64,000 bases of DNA from Amycolatopsis sp. NBC_01488 (GCF_036227105.1 NZ_CP109434.1:4034001-4098000); one strand, 5' to 3'. Positions 50,073 to 58,522 are shown, counted from the stretch's first letter. Numbers and translations are program-made. The notes: generated by a model from the letters alone, not told the origin.

Positions 50073-51596
50073 TCAGTTGACCTGACGGGACTGGCCCTGC
50101 CAAAACGGCTCCCGCAGCTTGAACTTCTGGATCTTCCCCGTCGCCGTCCGTGGCAGCTCCTCCAGGAACTCCACGCGCTTCGGGCACTTGTACCCGGCCA
50201 GGTGGTCCCGGCAGTGCTTGATCAGCTCCTCGGCCGTCACCGCCGACGAAGTGACCACCAAAGCCGTCACCAGCTCGCCCCACTTCTCGTCCGGGATGCC
50301 GATCACCGCGGCCTCGCGGACCGCCGGGTGCGAGTTCAGCGCGTCCTCCACCTCGATCGACGACACGTTCTCGCCGCCCGAGATGATCACGTCCTTCTTG
50401 CGGTCCGCGATCGTCAGGTACCCGTCTTCGAACGATCCGCCGTCGCCCGTGTGGAACCAGTTGCCTTCCTGCACTCGCGCGGTCTCGGCGGGATTTTCCC
50501 AGTAGCCGTCCAGGTTGTGGTTGGACTGCGCGAGCACCTCGCCGTCCGTGTCGACGGCGATCCGGACGCCCAGCGCCGGCGTCCCCGCGCGGCCCAGCAG
50601 GCGAGCCTGCTCGTGCGGGTCCAGGTCCGCCCACTCGCTGCGCATCCGGTTCACCGTCAGCAGCGGCGCCGTCTCGGTGAGCCCGTAGATCTGGATGAAC
50701 TCCCAGCCCAGCTCGGCCCGCACGCCCTCGATCGTGCGCGTCGGCGGCGGTGCGCCGGCCACGACGATCCGGACGCGGTCGCGGCCCGGGATCTCGCCGT
50801 CCCAGGTCGCCGCGCCGTCCAGCGCCGCCGTGACCACCGCGGGCGCCGCGCACAGGATCGTCACGCCGTGCTCGTCGATCCGCCGCAGGATCTCGGTGCC
50901 GTCGACCTTCCGCAGCACGATGTGCCGCCCGCCCAGGCCGGTTACGGCGTACGGCATGCCCCAGCCGTTGCAGTGGAACATCGGCAGCGTGTGCAGCAGG
51001 ACGTCGTTGTCGCTCAACGTCGTGTGCAGGCCGAAGACGGCGGCGTTCAGCCAGATGTTGCGCTGGGTGAGCTGCACGCCCTTCGGCCGTGCCGTCGTGC
51101 CCGAGGTGTAGTTGATGGTCGCGGTCGCCGACTCGTCGCCCGCCCAGGGCCGCGGTGTCCCGTCGCCGCCCCAGATCGCCTCGTCGTCGCGGCCGAGGAC
51201 GAAGACGTGCTTGGCCGTCACCGTGTCCAGCAGGTGCGCCAGCTCGGGGTCGACGATCAGCACCTCGGCCCCGGAGTGCTCCACGATGTACTTGACCTCG
51301 GCCGGCGCGAGCCGGAAGTTCACCGGCACCAGGACGCGGCCCCAGCCGGACACGCCGAAGAACGACACGAGCAGCCGCGCGGCGTTGTGCGAAACCATCG
51401 CGACGCGCCCGCCCACCGGCACGCCCAGCGCGTCGAGGTTCGCGGCCTGCGCGCGGGCCCGGCGCGCCACTTCGGCGTAGGTGAGCGAACCCCAGCTCGG
51501 CGCGGGCTGGTCCGGCTCGTCCACCACCGCGACGCGGTCCGGGTACACCGTTTCCGCGCGGTCGAGGAAGTCCCGGACACCCAGATCGAAGAACAT
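50073..51596 (-). CDS. AMP-dependent acyl-CoA synthetase (medium/long-chain)
   Basis: A 507-aa ANL-family ligase. INYTSGTTARPKGVQL is the P-loop signature, IYGLTETAPL the A5 motif and WFHTGDGGSFEDGY the A7 motif. IADRKKDVIISGGENVSS is the hinge, and the catalytic Lys near the end is in TATGKIQKF. It is close to long-chain or fatty-acid ligases of the FadD/AlkK type with a carboxylate substrate. Start ATG 51596; the coding sequence extends no further because the upstream residues (VIIGG) are not family-like. Confidence 0.92.
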   Translation of the reverse strand: MFFDLGVRDFLDRAETVYPDRVAVVDEPDQPAPSWGSLTYAEVARRARAQAANLDALGVPVGGRVAMVSHNAARLLVSFFGVSGWGRVLVPVNFRLAPAEVKYIVEHSGAEVLIVDPELAHLLDTVTAKHVFVLGRDDEAIWGGDGTPRPWAGDESATATINYTSGTTARPKGVQLTQRNIWLNAAVFGLHTTLSDNDVLLHTLPMFHCNGWGMPYAVTGLGGRHIVLRKVDGTEILRRIDEHGVTILCAAPAVVTAALDGAATWDGEIPGRDRVRIVVAGAPPPTRTIEGVRAELGWEFIQIYGLTETAPLLTVNRMRSEWADLDPHEQARLLGRAGTPALGVRIAVDTDGEVLAQSNHNLDGYWENPAETARVQEGNWFHTGDGGSFEDGYLTIADRKKDVIISGGENVSSIEVEDALNSHPAVREAAVIGIPDEKWGELVTALVVTSSAVTAEELIKHCRDHLAGYKCPKRVEFLEELPRTATGKIQKFKLREPFWQGQSRQVN

Positions 51597-51657
51597 GCCC
51601 CCGATGATGACCCTTCGCAGGTGCTCGCACCAGTCCGATGTGGTTCGCTGGAGCACG

Positions 51658-52494
51658 ATGGACTTCGACACGGTGGCCGGCGAGCTCTACGGGGGTGACC
51701 TCGCGGAGTTCGTCAGCGCGCGCAACGCGGCGGCGAAGGCCGCGAAGGCCGAGGGGGACGCCGAGCTCGCGGCGAAGATCCGCGAGCTGCGGAAGCCGAC
51801 CACGGCGGCGGCGATCGTCAACCGCCTGGCTCGCGAAGACCCCGCTGAGCTGCGCGAACTGGCCGAACTGGGCGACGAGCTGCGTGCCGCGCACACGCGC
51901 TTGGCCGGCGACGACCTGCGGGCCCTGACCCGGCGCCGCGGCGAGCTGGTCCGGCGGATCGCCCACGGGCTGCCGTCGATGAGCGACACCGTCTCCCGCG
52001 AGGTCGAGGCGACGCTCGAAGCCGTCGCGGCCGACCCGGGCACCGCGGAACTCGCCGTCGCCGGGCGCCTGACGTCGGTGGCGCACCAGGACACCGACCA
52101 GTGGTTCACCCTCGCCGCGACCGCCGCCCCGCCGTCCACCGGCAAACGATCCCCGAAGCTGGTGGAAAAATCCGAACCGGCGAAGCCCAAAAAGGACCGC
52201 CGGCGCGAGGAGGAGGACCGCAAGGAACGCGAACGCGCCCGCGCCGAGCGCGAGCGCCTGCGCAAGGAGGCAGCGGAGCTCGCCAAGGAGCGCGCGGTCG
52301 CCGAGCGCGACCTGGTCCGCACCGAACGCGCGGCCGAGCAGGCAACGGCCCGTGTCGACGACCTGCGCACCCGCTTGGCCGAAGCCGAAGAACGCGCCGA
52401 GCGCGCGACGGCGGAGTTCGAGAAGGCGAAGGAAACCTACGAGCAGGCCGACGGTGCCGCCGAAGAAGCGCGGAAAGCCGCCGAAGCGCGCTGA
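51658..52494 (+). CDS. Coiled-coil hypothetical protein
   Basis: A 278-aa protein. The N-terminal half (~1-155) is helical (DLAEFVSARNAAAKAAKAEG, TTAAAIVNRLARED). A Pro/Lys linker (~160-180) follows, then a charged coiled coil to the end (repeats of ERERA/ERERLRKEAAELAKER type). No membrane segment. It diverges from the acyl-CoA synthetase with 61 bp between starts. The pattern is common in actinobacteria as an uncharacterised family; a scaffolding role is only a guess. Confidence 0.8.
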   Translation: MDFDTVAGELYGGDLAEFVSARNAAAKAAKAEGDAELAAKIRELRKPTTAAAIVNRLAREDPAELRELAELGDELRAAHTRLAGDDLRALTRRRGELVRRIAHGLPSMSDTVSREVEATLEAVAADPGTAELAVAGRLTSVAHQDTDQWFTLAATAAPPSTGKRSPKLVEKSEPAKPKKDRRREEEDRKERERARAERERLRKEAAELAKERAVAERDLVRTERAAEQATARVDDLRTRLAEAEERAERATAEFEKAKETYEQADGAAEEARKAAEAR

Positions 52495-52660
52495 TCCCGT
52501 GCTACCGTGGCGATGCGCCCCGGATGGGCCTACGCACGGAGGTAGTGGCTACTCAGCCCCCTTGAATCGACACGTTCTGCTGTCTCCGGCAGACGTGTGC
52601 CCTCCGCGCGCTCGTGTCGGTTCACGGCCTCCGGTGATCACTTCATCGGAAAGGACCAGC

Positions 52661-52978
52661 TTGATCCAGCTCACCACGACCGGTGCCCGCACCGGCCGGA
52701 AGCACCGCGTTCCCTTGGGCGCCTTGGACATCGACGGCCGGCTGGTCGTCGTCGCGTCGGCGATGGGTTCGCCGAAGCACCCCGACTGGTACCACAACAT
52801 CCGCCACAACCCGTTGGTGACCGTGGAAACCGACGGCGAGACGTTCGAGGCGACGGCCGTGCTCCCGCCGGACCGCGACGCGCTGTTCGCCGAGATCGTC
52901 GCGCGGGAACCGGGGTTCGCGGCCTACCAGGCGCGAACGTCCCGGCTCCTGCCCGTCGTCGAACTGCGCCGGACCTGA
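52661..52978 (+). CDS. Deazaflavin (F420)-dependent nitroreductase-like protein, short form
   Basis: A 105-aa protein matching the Ddn/FDOR core: LTTTGARTGRKHRVPLGAL, VVVASAMGSPKHPDWYHNIR and NPLVTVETDGETFEA. It lacks the ~30 N-terminal residues that precede LTTTG in most relatives. TTG 52661 was chosen because AAGGACCAGC lies before it; longer frames upstream are not family-like. It may be truncated or use an unusual start. It converges with an LLM-type F420 enzyme gene (stops separated by 0 bp), pointing to shared F420 use. Confidence 0.72.
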   Translation: MIQLTTTGARTGRKHRVPLGALDIDGRLVVVASAMGSPKHPDWYHNIRHNPLVTVETDGETFEATAVLPPDRDALFAEIVAREPGFAAYQARTSRLLPVVELRRT

Positions 52979-53830
52979 TCAGAGCAGGACTTCGGCCAGC
53001 CGGCGGTGGTTCTCCGCCTCCACCTCGGGCGACCGGCCGATCACCTGCACGGCCACGTGGTCGGCACCGGCGTCCACATGGGACCGCAGCCGCTTCGCGA
53101 TGTCCTCCGGTGTCCCGTGCAGCGCGAGGTCGTCGATCAGCCGGTCGCTGCCGCCGCCCGCGACGTCCGCTTCGGTGTACCCGTGGCGCAGCAGGTTGTT
53201 GACGTAGTTGCGCAGCCCGAGGTAGGGCTCGCGGATGAAGGCGCGGCCGACTTCGCGAGCCTCCTCGGGGGCGCCGACGACGACTTTCTGTTCCGGGGCC
53301 AGGATCTTCCCCGCGCCCAGGACCGATCGGGCGTGCCGCGTGTGCGCGACCGGCACGAGGTACGGGTGCGCGCCCGCGGTGCGCTCGGCGGCCAGCTTCA
53401 GCACCCGGTCGCCGAGCGCGGCGAGCACCCGGGCCTCGGCCGGCACGCCGGCCGCGTCGAGCCGGTCGAGGAAGCCGACGAGCGTGTCGTACGGGCTGTG
53501 GTAGCCGGTGACCGACTCGGGGTGGCCGACGCCGATCCCCAGCAGCAAGCGCTTTCCGTACCGGCCCGCGAGCCGGTGGTACGACTCGGCCAGCTTCTCC
53601 GGCTCGTCGGCCCAGACGTTCACGATCGCGGTCGCCACGGTGATCCGCTCGGTCGAGGCCAGCAGGTCTTCGACGAACGCGAGGTCGCTGATCGAGGCTC
53701 GCCCGGTGCCGAGCCAGGCCGTGCCGTAGCCGAGCTCGTCCGCCGCGATCGCGTGCTGCTTGCGGGTCGCGTCGTCGCGGTGCGGGGACAGGAACACGCC
53801 GTACGTGCCCAGGTTCACTACACTTGTCAT
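52979..53830 (-). CDS. LLM class F420-dependent oxidoreductase
   Basis: A 283-aa luciferase-like oxidoreductase. VNLGTYGVFLSPHRDD, GTAWLGTGRASISDL, TVATAIVNVWADEPEKL and LLLGIGVGHPESV are typical of the F420-binding class. It is the second gene of an operon with the TetR gene, 28 bp downstream of that gene's stop. An element repeated upstream of the TetR gene lies just before its start. No Shine-Dalgarno is obvious; ATG 53830 follows the family. Confidence 0.9.
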   Translation of the reverse strand: MTSVVNLGTYGVFLSPHRDDATRKQHAIAADELGYGTAWLGTGRASISDLAFVEDLLASTERITVATAIVNVWADEPEKLAESYHRLAGRYGKRLLLGIGVGHPESVTGYHSPYDTLVGFLDRLDAAGVPAEARVLAALGDRVLKLAAERTAGAHPYLVPVAHTRHARSVLGAGKILAPEQKVVVGAPEEAREVGRAFIREPYLGLRNYVNNLLRHGYTEADVAGGGSDRLIDDLALHGTPEDIAKRLRSHVDAGADHVAVQVIGRSPEVEAENHRRLAEVLL

Positions 53831-53838
53831 AGGGATCA

Positions 53839-53855
53839 ATGTAGCAAATGTAGCG
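53839..53855. promoter_or_regulatory. Putative TetR operator, copy A (before the LLM gene)
   Basis: ATGTAGCAAATGTAGCG, in the 28-bp gap between the TetR and LLM genes. It matches 15 of 17 bases with copy B at 54547. It probably lets the regulator control the LLM gene separately from its own promoter. Confidence 0.55.
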
Positions 53856-53858
53856 CAC

Positions 53859-54548
53859 TCAGTTCGAGAGGCGGTGCAGCCACTCCCGCAGCAGGTGCCG
53901 CTCGGTCGTGGTCAGCGCGTCGACGTCGTCCGCGAGCGCGGTCGACAAAGCGACGGCGAGCGCGCCCACCGACGAGTCCTCGGCCGGCCGCTCGGCGAGC
54001 AGCCCGGCCAGGACGGCCTCCCTGACCTGCGTGGACATCGCCAGGTCGCGGCTCTCTTCGGGCTGCGCGATCAGGCTGAGCGTGACACCGCTGTTCGCCG
54101 CCGCGAACTGCCGCGCGGCCTCCTCCGCTTCGACGCGCAGCCGGCCGTCGCGTGCCAGCGGCGTGAACAGCTCCAGCAACATCGCTTCGGCGCTCGAGGT
54201 GAGGTTGCACGGCACGCCCGGCTCGATCTGGCCGTAGAGCAGCACGTAGAACTGCGGGTTCTCCAGCCCGTACGCGACATGCCGGTCCCAGCCCGCGCGG
54301 ATCCGGTCGACCGGATCACCGTTCGGCGCGGGGGCCTGAACGTACTGCGTGAAGCCGTAGTTCACGACGGCGTCGAGCAGGCCCTGCTTGCTGCCGAAGT
54401 GGTGGTACAGCGTGGGAGCCTGGACGCCGGCGCGTTCGCAGATCGCGCGCGTCGACACCGGGCCGCCCTGCGCCTCGTGCAGGAGCTGCCCGGCCGCCAG
54501 CAGCAGGCGGTCGCGGGTGCTGGTGGCGCTGCTCGATCGTCCGGCCAT
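53859..54548 (-). CDS. TetR family transcriptional regulator
   Basis: A 229-aa regulator. The helix-turn-helix is RDRLLLAAGQLLHEAQGG, then TRAICERAGVQAPTLYHHFG. The ligand-binding domain follows (~70-225, VPCNLTSSAEAMLLELF, then LREWLHRLS at the end). Start ATG 54548 falls inside a 17-bp element that recurs before the LLM gene. It is first in an operon with the F420-dependent oxidoreductase, which it probably represses together with itself; the ligand is unknown. Confidence 0.9.
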   Translation of the reverse strand: MAGRSSSATSTRDRLLLAAGQLLHEAQGGPVSTRAICERAGVQAPTLYHHFGSKQGLLDAVVNYGFTQYVQAPAPNGDPVDRIRAGWDRHVAYGLENPQFYVLLYGQIEPGVPCNLTSSAEAMLLELFTPLARDGRLRVEAEEAARQFAAANSGVTLSLIAQPEESRDLAMSTQVREAVLAGLLAERPAEDSSVGALAVALSTALADDVDALTTTERHLLREWLHRLSN

Positions 54549-54563
54549 GTAGCAATTGTAACG
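54547..54563. promoter_or_regulatory. Putative TetR operator, copy B (at the TetR start)
   Basis: ATGTAGCAATTGTAACG overlaps the TetR start codon. It is followed on the same strand by TTGACGTGTAACGT, which holds a further ACGTT/AACGT dyad. The core GT-N2-CAATTG-N2-AC is palindromic. Confidence 0.55.
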
Positions 54564-54576
54564 TTGACGTGTAACG

Positions 54577-55506
54577 TCAGGCCCGGAGCCGCAGCTGTAC
54601 CCGGCGCAGCCCGGCAAAGGCGTTCAACACCGCCGGATCGGTCGTCGCCGCGTCGGGGCGCACGGACCGGTACCCGTCCAGGAGCGCCTCCCGCAGCTCG
54701 TCCCGCTGCGGCAGGTGCTTGAGCTCGTCGAGCGCGACCGCGAGGTCGTAGGCGTAGTGCCCGTACCCGCAGTCGTCGAAGTCGATCGCCCGGACCCGGC
54801 TGCGGTGGAACAGGTAGTTCTCCTGGCGCAGGTCGCCGTGGACCAGGCCGAAGACGTCGGCGCCGCACCCGAGCCCGGCCCGCACCGCGCGGACCCGCTC
54901 GAGGGCGGCGCGGACCCGTTCGTCCCCGCCGGCGACCGCGACCGCCCGGTCGAGCACGGCGTCGGAGAAGCCGTCGACCTGCGCGCGGCCGAACTCGGCG
55001 AGGTCGTCGACGCGGCCGCGGTCGAGGCCGTTCATCCGCGCGCCGTGCAGGTGCAGCCGCGCGGTGAACTCGCCCACGGCGTACAGCTGCGGGGCGCTGA
55101 GCCGTTCGTCGACGAACCGGCCGTCGACCCAGTGGCACAGCACGCAGGTACGCGGCTCCGGCACCGCAGGGTCGGCGACGACGGTGATCAGCTCCCGCGC
55201 CCGCGTCGGGACCGGCCGCGGGGCGACGAGGTCGGTTTCGCGGCCCAGCGCGGCGAGCCAGGCCATCTCGGCCCGCACCTGCGCCGCGCTCGGGCCGTCC
55301 GCGCGCTGCACGCGCAGCACGTACCGGTGGCCGTCCGCGCCGTCGACGCGGAACGTCGTGTTGAGCCCGCGGCCGAGCGGCGTCAGCCGGGCCACCGGCA
55401 CGTCGTAGGCGGTCAGGGCGGCTTCGGCGAGCCGGCGCAGGCGTCGGGTGCGGCCGGATCGGTCGAGGTCGGCGAACGGCCGGTCGTTCGCGCCCGCGCC
55501 GGCCAT
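54577..55506 (-). CDS. Phosphotransferase (APH/choline-kinase-like)
   Basis: A 309-aa kinase-fold protein. LTPLGRGLNTTFRV is the ATP-binding loop, VLRVQRADG holds the Lys/Arg region, FGLVHGDLRQENYLF the catalytic HGD-x4-N and AIDFDDCGYGHYAYD the metal-binding DFD. It belongs to the aminoglycoside phosphotransferase/homoserine-kinase-like class, but most environmental copies act on other small molecules. ATG 55506 fits the family start. It follows a 33-aa small frame (12 bp earlier) and a membrane protein gene. Confidence 0.85.
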   Translation of the reverse strand: MAGAGANDRPFADLDRSGRTRRLRRLAEAALTAYDVPVARLTPLGRGLNTTFRVDGADGHRYVLRVQRADGPSAAQVRAEMAWLAALGRETDLVAPRPVPTRARELITVVADPAVPEPRTCVLCHWVDGRFVDERLSAPQLYAVGEFTARLHLHGARMNGLDRGRVDDLAEFGRAQVDGFSDAVLDRAVAVAGGDERVRAALERVRAVRAGLGCGADVFGLVHGDLRQENYLFHRSRVRAIDFDDCGYGHYAYDLAVALDELKHLPQRDELREALLDGYRSVRPDAATTDPAVLNAFAGLRRVQLRLRA

Positions 55507-55517
55507 GGCCCACGTGC

Positions 55518-55619
55518 TCAGCTGATCGACCGTTCGCGCACGAACTGGCCGGCCATGCCGACGGAGAAGAACGCCGGGCTGTGGGCGGTGTCCTGCCGGA
55601 AAAGGCCGCTGGTGGTCAT
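55518..55619 (-). CDS. Small protein of 33 aa before the APH gene
   Basis: A 34-codon frame from ATG 55619 to TGA 55518, encoding MTTSGLFRQDTAHSPAFFSV and 13 more residues ending RERSIS. 30 of its 33 sense codons end in G or C, while first and second positions look normal, which argues for coding. It lies between the membrane protein gene and the APH gene, 12 bp before the latter. Only GGAG about 20 nt upstream could serve as a ribosome binding site. No known family; it could be a small regulatory protein or a peptide precursor. Confidence 0.45.
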   Translation of the reverse strand: MTTSGLFRQDTAHSPAFFSVGMAGQFVRERSIS

Positions 55620-55652
55620 GCCGTGCCGCACGCGTGGTCTCCGTCCGCCGCT

Positions 55653-56561
55653 TCACCGGCCCCTTGCCTTCCCGCTGGGGACACGTGCGAATCGGACGGC
55701 CGGTTCAACACCGGTCACGGCGTAGACCCCGGTGCCGGCCAGCGCGGCCAGGCCCAGCGCGGATAGCCCCATGAGCGGAAGCGGCGCGGCGAGCGGGTCG
55801 ATGCCGGCGAACGACTCGACGCCGATCACGGCGGTGAGCAGGGCGTCGGCGACGATCGCCGTGATCACGACGCGCATCCGGTGCGCTTCGGGCCAGCGGG
55901 TGAAGCGCAGGATCCACGCCAGCGCGGGGAGCACGAGGATCGCGTGCATCGCGACCGCGTGCAGCGGCTTGAGCGAGCCCGCGGTCGTGTAGGCCAGCTG
56001 CGGGTCGCCGCCGCGGGCCGTCACCACCCCGCGGCCGATCATCACCGCGCCGGTCGCCAGCGCGACGAGCAGCACGACCAGCCCCGCGCGGATGGCCAGG
56101 CGCAGGCTCGGCGCGTCCGGGCCGGGTTCGACCAGCGCCGCGGCCGTGAAGCCGATGACCGTCAGGACGAGCACGCCGCCACCCGCGGCGAGCGTCATCG
56201 ACACGGCGCTGTCGAACGGCGTCTCGAAGTCGAAGTGCGACGGGACCCCGCGCCAGGCCTGCATGCTGACCAGCACGACCTCGGCGACGCTCGCGATCGT
56301 GAACGCGCCGAGCAGGGCGGTGCGCAACCGCGGGCGGACGGTGAGGAACGACGTCGCCCAGGCGACCGAGGCGAGCGTCAGCCCGAACGACAGGCCGAAC
56401 GTGACGGCCTTGCGCATCGACAGCGGGCCCAGCCACGAGCCGCCGGTGGCGATGAGCACGATCGCGTGCACGACGCCGCTCAGGAACAGCGCCGCGCCGA
56501 CGGCGTAGGCGACGCGTTCGGCTCGCCTTCCGTCGTGCCAGATCCGGGTCAGTGCGTTCAT
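55653..56561 (-). CDS. Integral membrane protein, unknown function
   Basis: A 302-aa protein with about eight hydrophobic segments, beginning after a short cytoplasmic start (NALTRIWHDGRRAERVAYAVG). Recognisable features are SMRKAVTFGLSFGLTLASVAWATSF-like helices and LKPLHAVAMHAILVLP, with conserved His and Arg residues in the loops. The pattern matches an uncharacterised actinobacterial family. ATG 56561 was chosen as the family-like start. First of a run with the 33-aa frame and the APH gene. Confidence 0.82.
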   Translation of the reverse strand: MNALTRIWHDGRRAERVAYAVGAALFLSGVVHAIVLIATGGSWLGPLSMRKAVTFGLSFGLTLASVAWATSFLTVRPRLRTALLGAFTIASVAEVVLVSMQAWRGVPSHFDFETPFDSAVSMTLAAGGGVLVLTVIGFTAAALVEPGPDAPSLRLAIRAGLVVLLVALATGAVMIGRGVVTARGGDPQLAYTTAGSLKPLHAVAMHAILVLPALAWILRFTRWPEAHRMRVVITAIVADALLTAVIGVESFAGIDPLAAPLPLMGLSALGLAALAGTGVYAVTGVEPAVRFARVPSGKARGR

Positions 56562-56774
56562 GGCACCGAGTGTCGCGCCCGGAGGCCGGCACCGCGTCGG
56601 CCCGGTGGCGGCACCACGGCGTACGACGACGGGCGTACGGCAATCGGGGAGAAGGTTGCGAAAGTGAGCGTAAAGAATTCGTATGAGTCCTTGACCGGAA
56701 TATTGCCGGATTACGTGCCCCGCGACACTCGCGAGGCGGATGCGTTGTCGCCGAAAGAGTTCTACCATCGAGTC

Positions 56775-57074
56775 ATGTACATAGCCCTGCTGACCTACAC
56801 GGCGCCCGAAACGGAAGTCGACTATGCGCTCCCGGATCATTCCGACTGGTTGCGTAAACAATTCACGAAGGGGGTCTTCCTCGTTTCCGGAAAGGGGAAC
56901 GGCGTGGCCGACCACGTGATCATCACGCGGTCGGTGCTGCGCGGCAAGCTGGACGCGGTCCTCGCCAGCGACCCGTTCGTCATCCGGCGGCTCGCCCGCT
57001 ACGAAGTCATCGAGTTCACCGCCACGCGCACCGCGCAGGAGCTGCTGGCGATCAACGAGGCCATCGCCTCCTGA
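56775..57074 (+). CDS. YciI-like protein
   Basis: A 99-aa protein of the YCII-related domain. MYIALLTYTAPETEVDYAL is the start of the fold, LPDHSDWLRKQF the conserved His region, and VRRLARYEVIEFTATR-like IRRLARYEVIEFTATR the last strand. Members are small enzymes or accessory domains of unclear function. Third-position GC is lower than in neighbours. An in-frame extension to a GTG at 56664 is possible, but its codons are AT-rich and it overlaps promoter-like TTGACC at 56692. Confidence 0.75.
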   Translation: MYIALLTYTAPETEVDYALPDHSDWLRKQFTKGVFLVSGKGNGVADHVIITRSVLRGKLDAVLASDPFVIRRLARYEVIEFTATRTAQELLAINEAIAS

Positions 57075-57193
57075 GGAGTTCCGCCACGGTCGGGTGGCTC
57101 GGCGACGACGCCCCGCCACCTGCCGGCGAAGAGTGCTCACCTGCCGATCTCGCTTATGATCGCGACGCACGGGCGTCGAGCAGGGAGAGTGCG

Positions 57194-57787
57194 ATGAAGA
57201 CCCCCGACCTCGTCTTCCGGGGCCGCCGGTTGAGCAGTGACCGCGCGCTGGTGCTGGCCGCGGTCCAGGTGCTCCCGGAGCCCGACGGGGCGCGGGAAGC
57301 GGTCTTGAGCGCTGTCGAGGACGGCGCCGATCTCGTGGGCTTCGCCGGAACCGGCGTCGAGCCCGTGGTCGCGTGGGCGCGCTCGAAGTTCCCGGATCTC
57401 TGCCTGGCGGTCGACACCGCGGACGCGTCGGTGGCCGCGGCGTGCTGTGCAGCCGGAGCCGACCTGATCCTCGCGCGGACCGATCTCGTCGGGGTCGCCG
57501 AGCGGTTCGGGGCCGGTTACGCCGGTTCTGCGGTGGTCGATGTGCCCGGTTTCGTCCTGGACGCCGGGGTGCTGCGAGCGGTGCGTTCGCTGCCGGAGGA
57601 CGTGCCGGTGCTGCTTTCGGTGGCCGGCGACGGCACCCCGGGTGGCCTGGCGCTGGCGGCGCTCGCGGCGTCGGCCGGGGCGGCGATCATCCGGACCCGG
57701 CACGTGCGCGCGACCCGGCAGGTGGCCGAGATGGCGGCGAGCATCGCGGGCACCCGTCCGCCGGCGAAGGCGGTCCGGTGGGCGTGA
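57194..57787 (+). CDS. Dihydropteroate-synthase-like protein (degenerate)
   Basis: A 197-aa protein that aligns with FolP-type DHPS in outline: LVLAAVQVLPEPDGA at the start, AVEDGADLVGFAG, and VDTADASVAAACCAAGADL in the middle. It is ~70 residues shorter than FolP, and it lacks the NxTPDSF and pABA-binding signatures. It is therefore probably not a true DHPS. Translation is coupled to a RibD-like reductase by overlapping codons. Such pairs are conserved in actinobacteria; a pterin or folate-related role is inferred. Confidence 0.75.
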   Translation: MKTPDLVFRGRRLSSDRALVLAAVQVLPEPDGAREAVLSAVEDGADLVGFAGTGVEPVVAWARSKFPDLCLAVDTADASVAAACCAAGADLILARTDLVGVAERFGAGYAGSAVVDVPGFVLDAGVLRAVRSLPEDVPVLLSVAGDGTPGGLALAALAASAGAAIIRTRHVRATRQVAEMAASIAGTRPPAKAVRWA

Positions 57788-58521
57788 TCCGGCAGATCTG
57801 GCCGGTCGAGCGCGGCCTCGACGACCACGACCTGGAGCAGCTGTACCGGTACCCGGCCGGCCCCCGGTGGGTCGCGGTCAACTTCGTGTCCAGCACGGAC
57901 GGCGCGATCACGGTCGAGGGCCGCTCGGCGAGCCTGTCGACCCCGGCCGACCGGATCGTCTACCGGCTGGGCAACGACCTGGCCGACGTGGTGCTGGTGG
58001 GCGCGGGCACGGCGATGGCGGAGGGCTTCGAGGGCATGCGCCCCGACGAGCGCACGGCCGAGCGCCGCCGCCGGTTCGGGCTGGCCCCGATCGCCCCGGT
58101 CGCGGTGGTGACGACGGGCCGCTCCCTGCCACCGAACGCCCCGGTGATCACGAAGGCGGCGGTCCCGACCTTGGTGTTCACCTCGTCGGCCGCGCCTTCG
58201 GCGTTGCGTGACGAATGGACGGCGAACGGGGCCCGCGTGTTCGTCGTGGGCGCGGCGGTCGTGTCGGCTGCCGAGGTGGTCTCGACGTTGGCGGCGGAGG
58301 GGTTGGGCCGCATCGACTGCGAGGGCGGGCCGCGGTTGTTCGGGTCGCTGATCGAGGCGGGAGTGGTCGACGAGTTCCGCTTGACGGTGGCGCCGTTCCT
58401 GGTGGCGGGAGCGTCGAGCCGGGCAGCGGTGGGCGGGGCGATCGACCCGGCTTCGCTGGAGTTGGCTTCGGTGCTGACCGATGGAAGCAGTGTGCTGCTG
58501 AGGTATCTGGTTCCCCGGTAG
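57784..58521 (+). CDS. Pyrimidine reductase family protein (RibD C-terminal-like)
   Basis: A 245-aa RibD_C-type reductase. VAVNFVSSTDGAITVEGRS is the N-terminal signature, VVLVGAGTAMAEGFEGM the nucleotide-site region, and IDCEGGPRLFGSLIEAGVVDE the C-terminal motif. It resembles the NADPH-dependent reductases of riboflavin or methanopterin-like synthesis. Its GTG overlaps the previous stop (GTGA); an earlier GTG at 57778 is possible. The partner DHPS-like protein suggests both act on a pterin or pyrimidine. Confidence 0.85.
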   Translation: MIRQIWPVERGLDDHDLEQLYRYPAGPRWVAVNFVSSTDGAITVEGRSASLSTPADRIVYRLGNDLADVVLVGAGTAMAEGFEGMRPDERTAERRRRFGLAPIAPVAVVTTGRSLPPNAPVITKAAVPTLVFTSSAAPSALRDEWTANGARVFVVGAAVVSAAEVVSTLAAEGLGRIDCEGGPRLFGSLIEAGVVDEFRLTVAPFLVAGASSRAAVGGAIDPASLELASVLTDGSSVLLRYLVPR

Positions 58522-58522
58522 G

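Noticed and set aside
54577..55619. Class V lanthipeptide cluster (APH kinase plus peptide)
   Set aside because: No lyase, cyclase or protease gene nearby, and the small frame has no leader/core structure typical of a precursor.
56664..56774. 37-residue N-terminal extension of the YciI gene
   Set aside because: Low third-position GC and overlap with a promoter-like TTGACC; the family starts at MYIALL.
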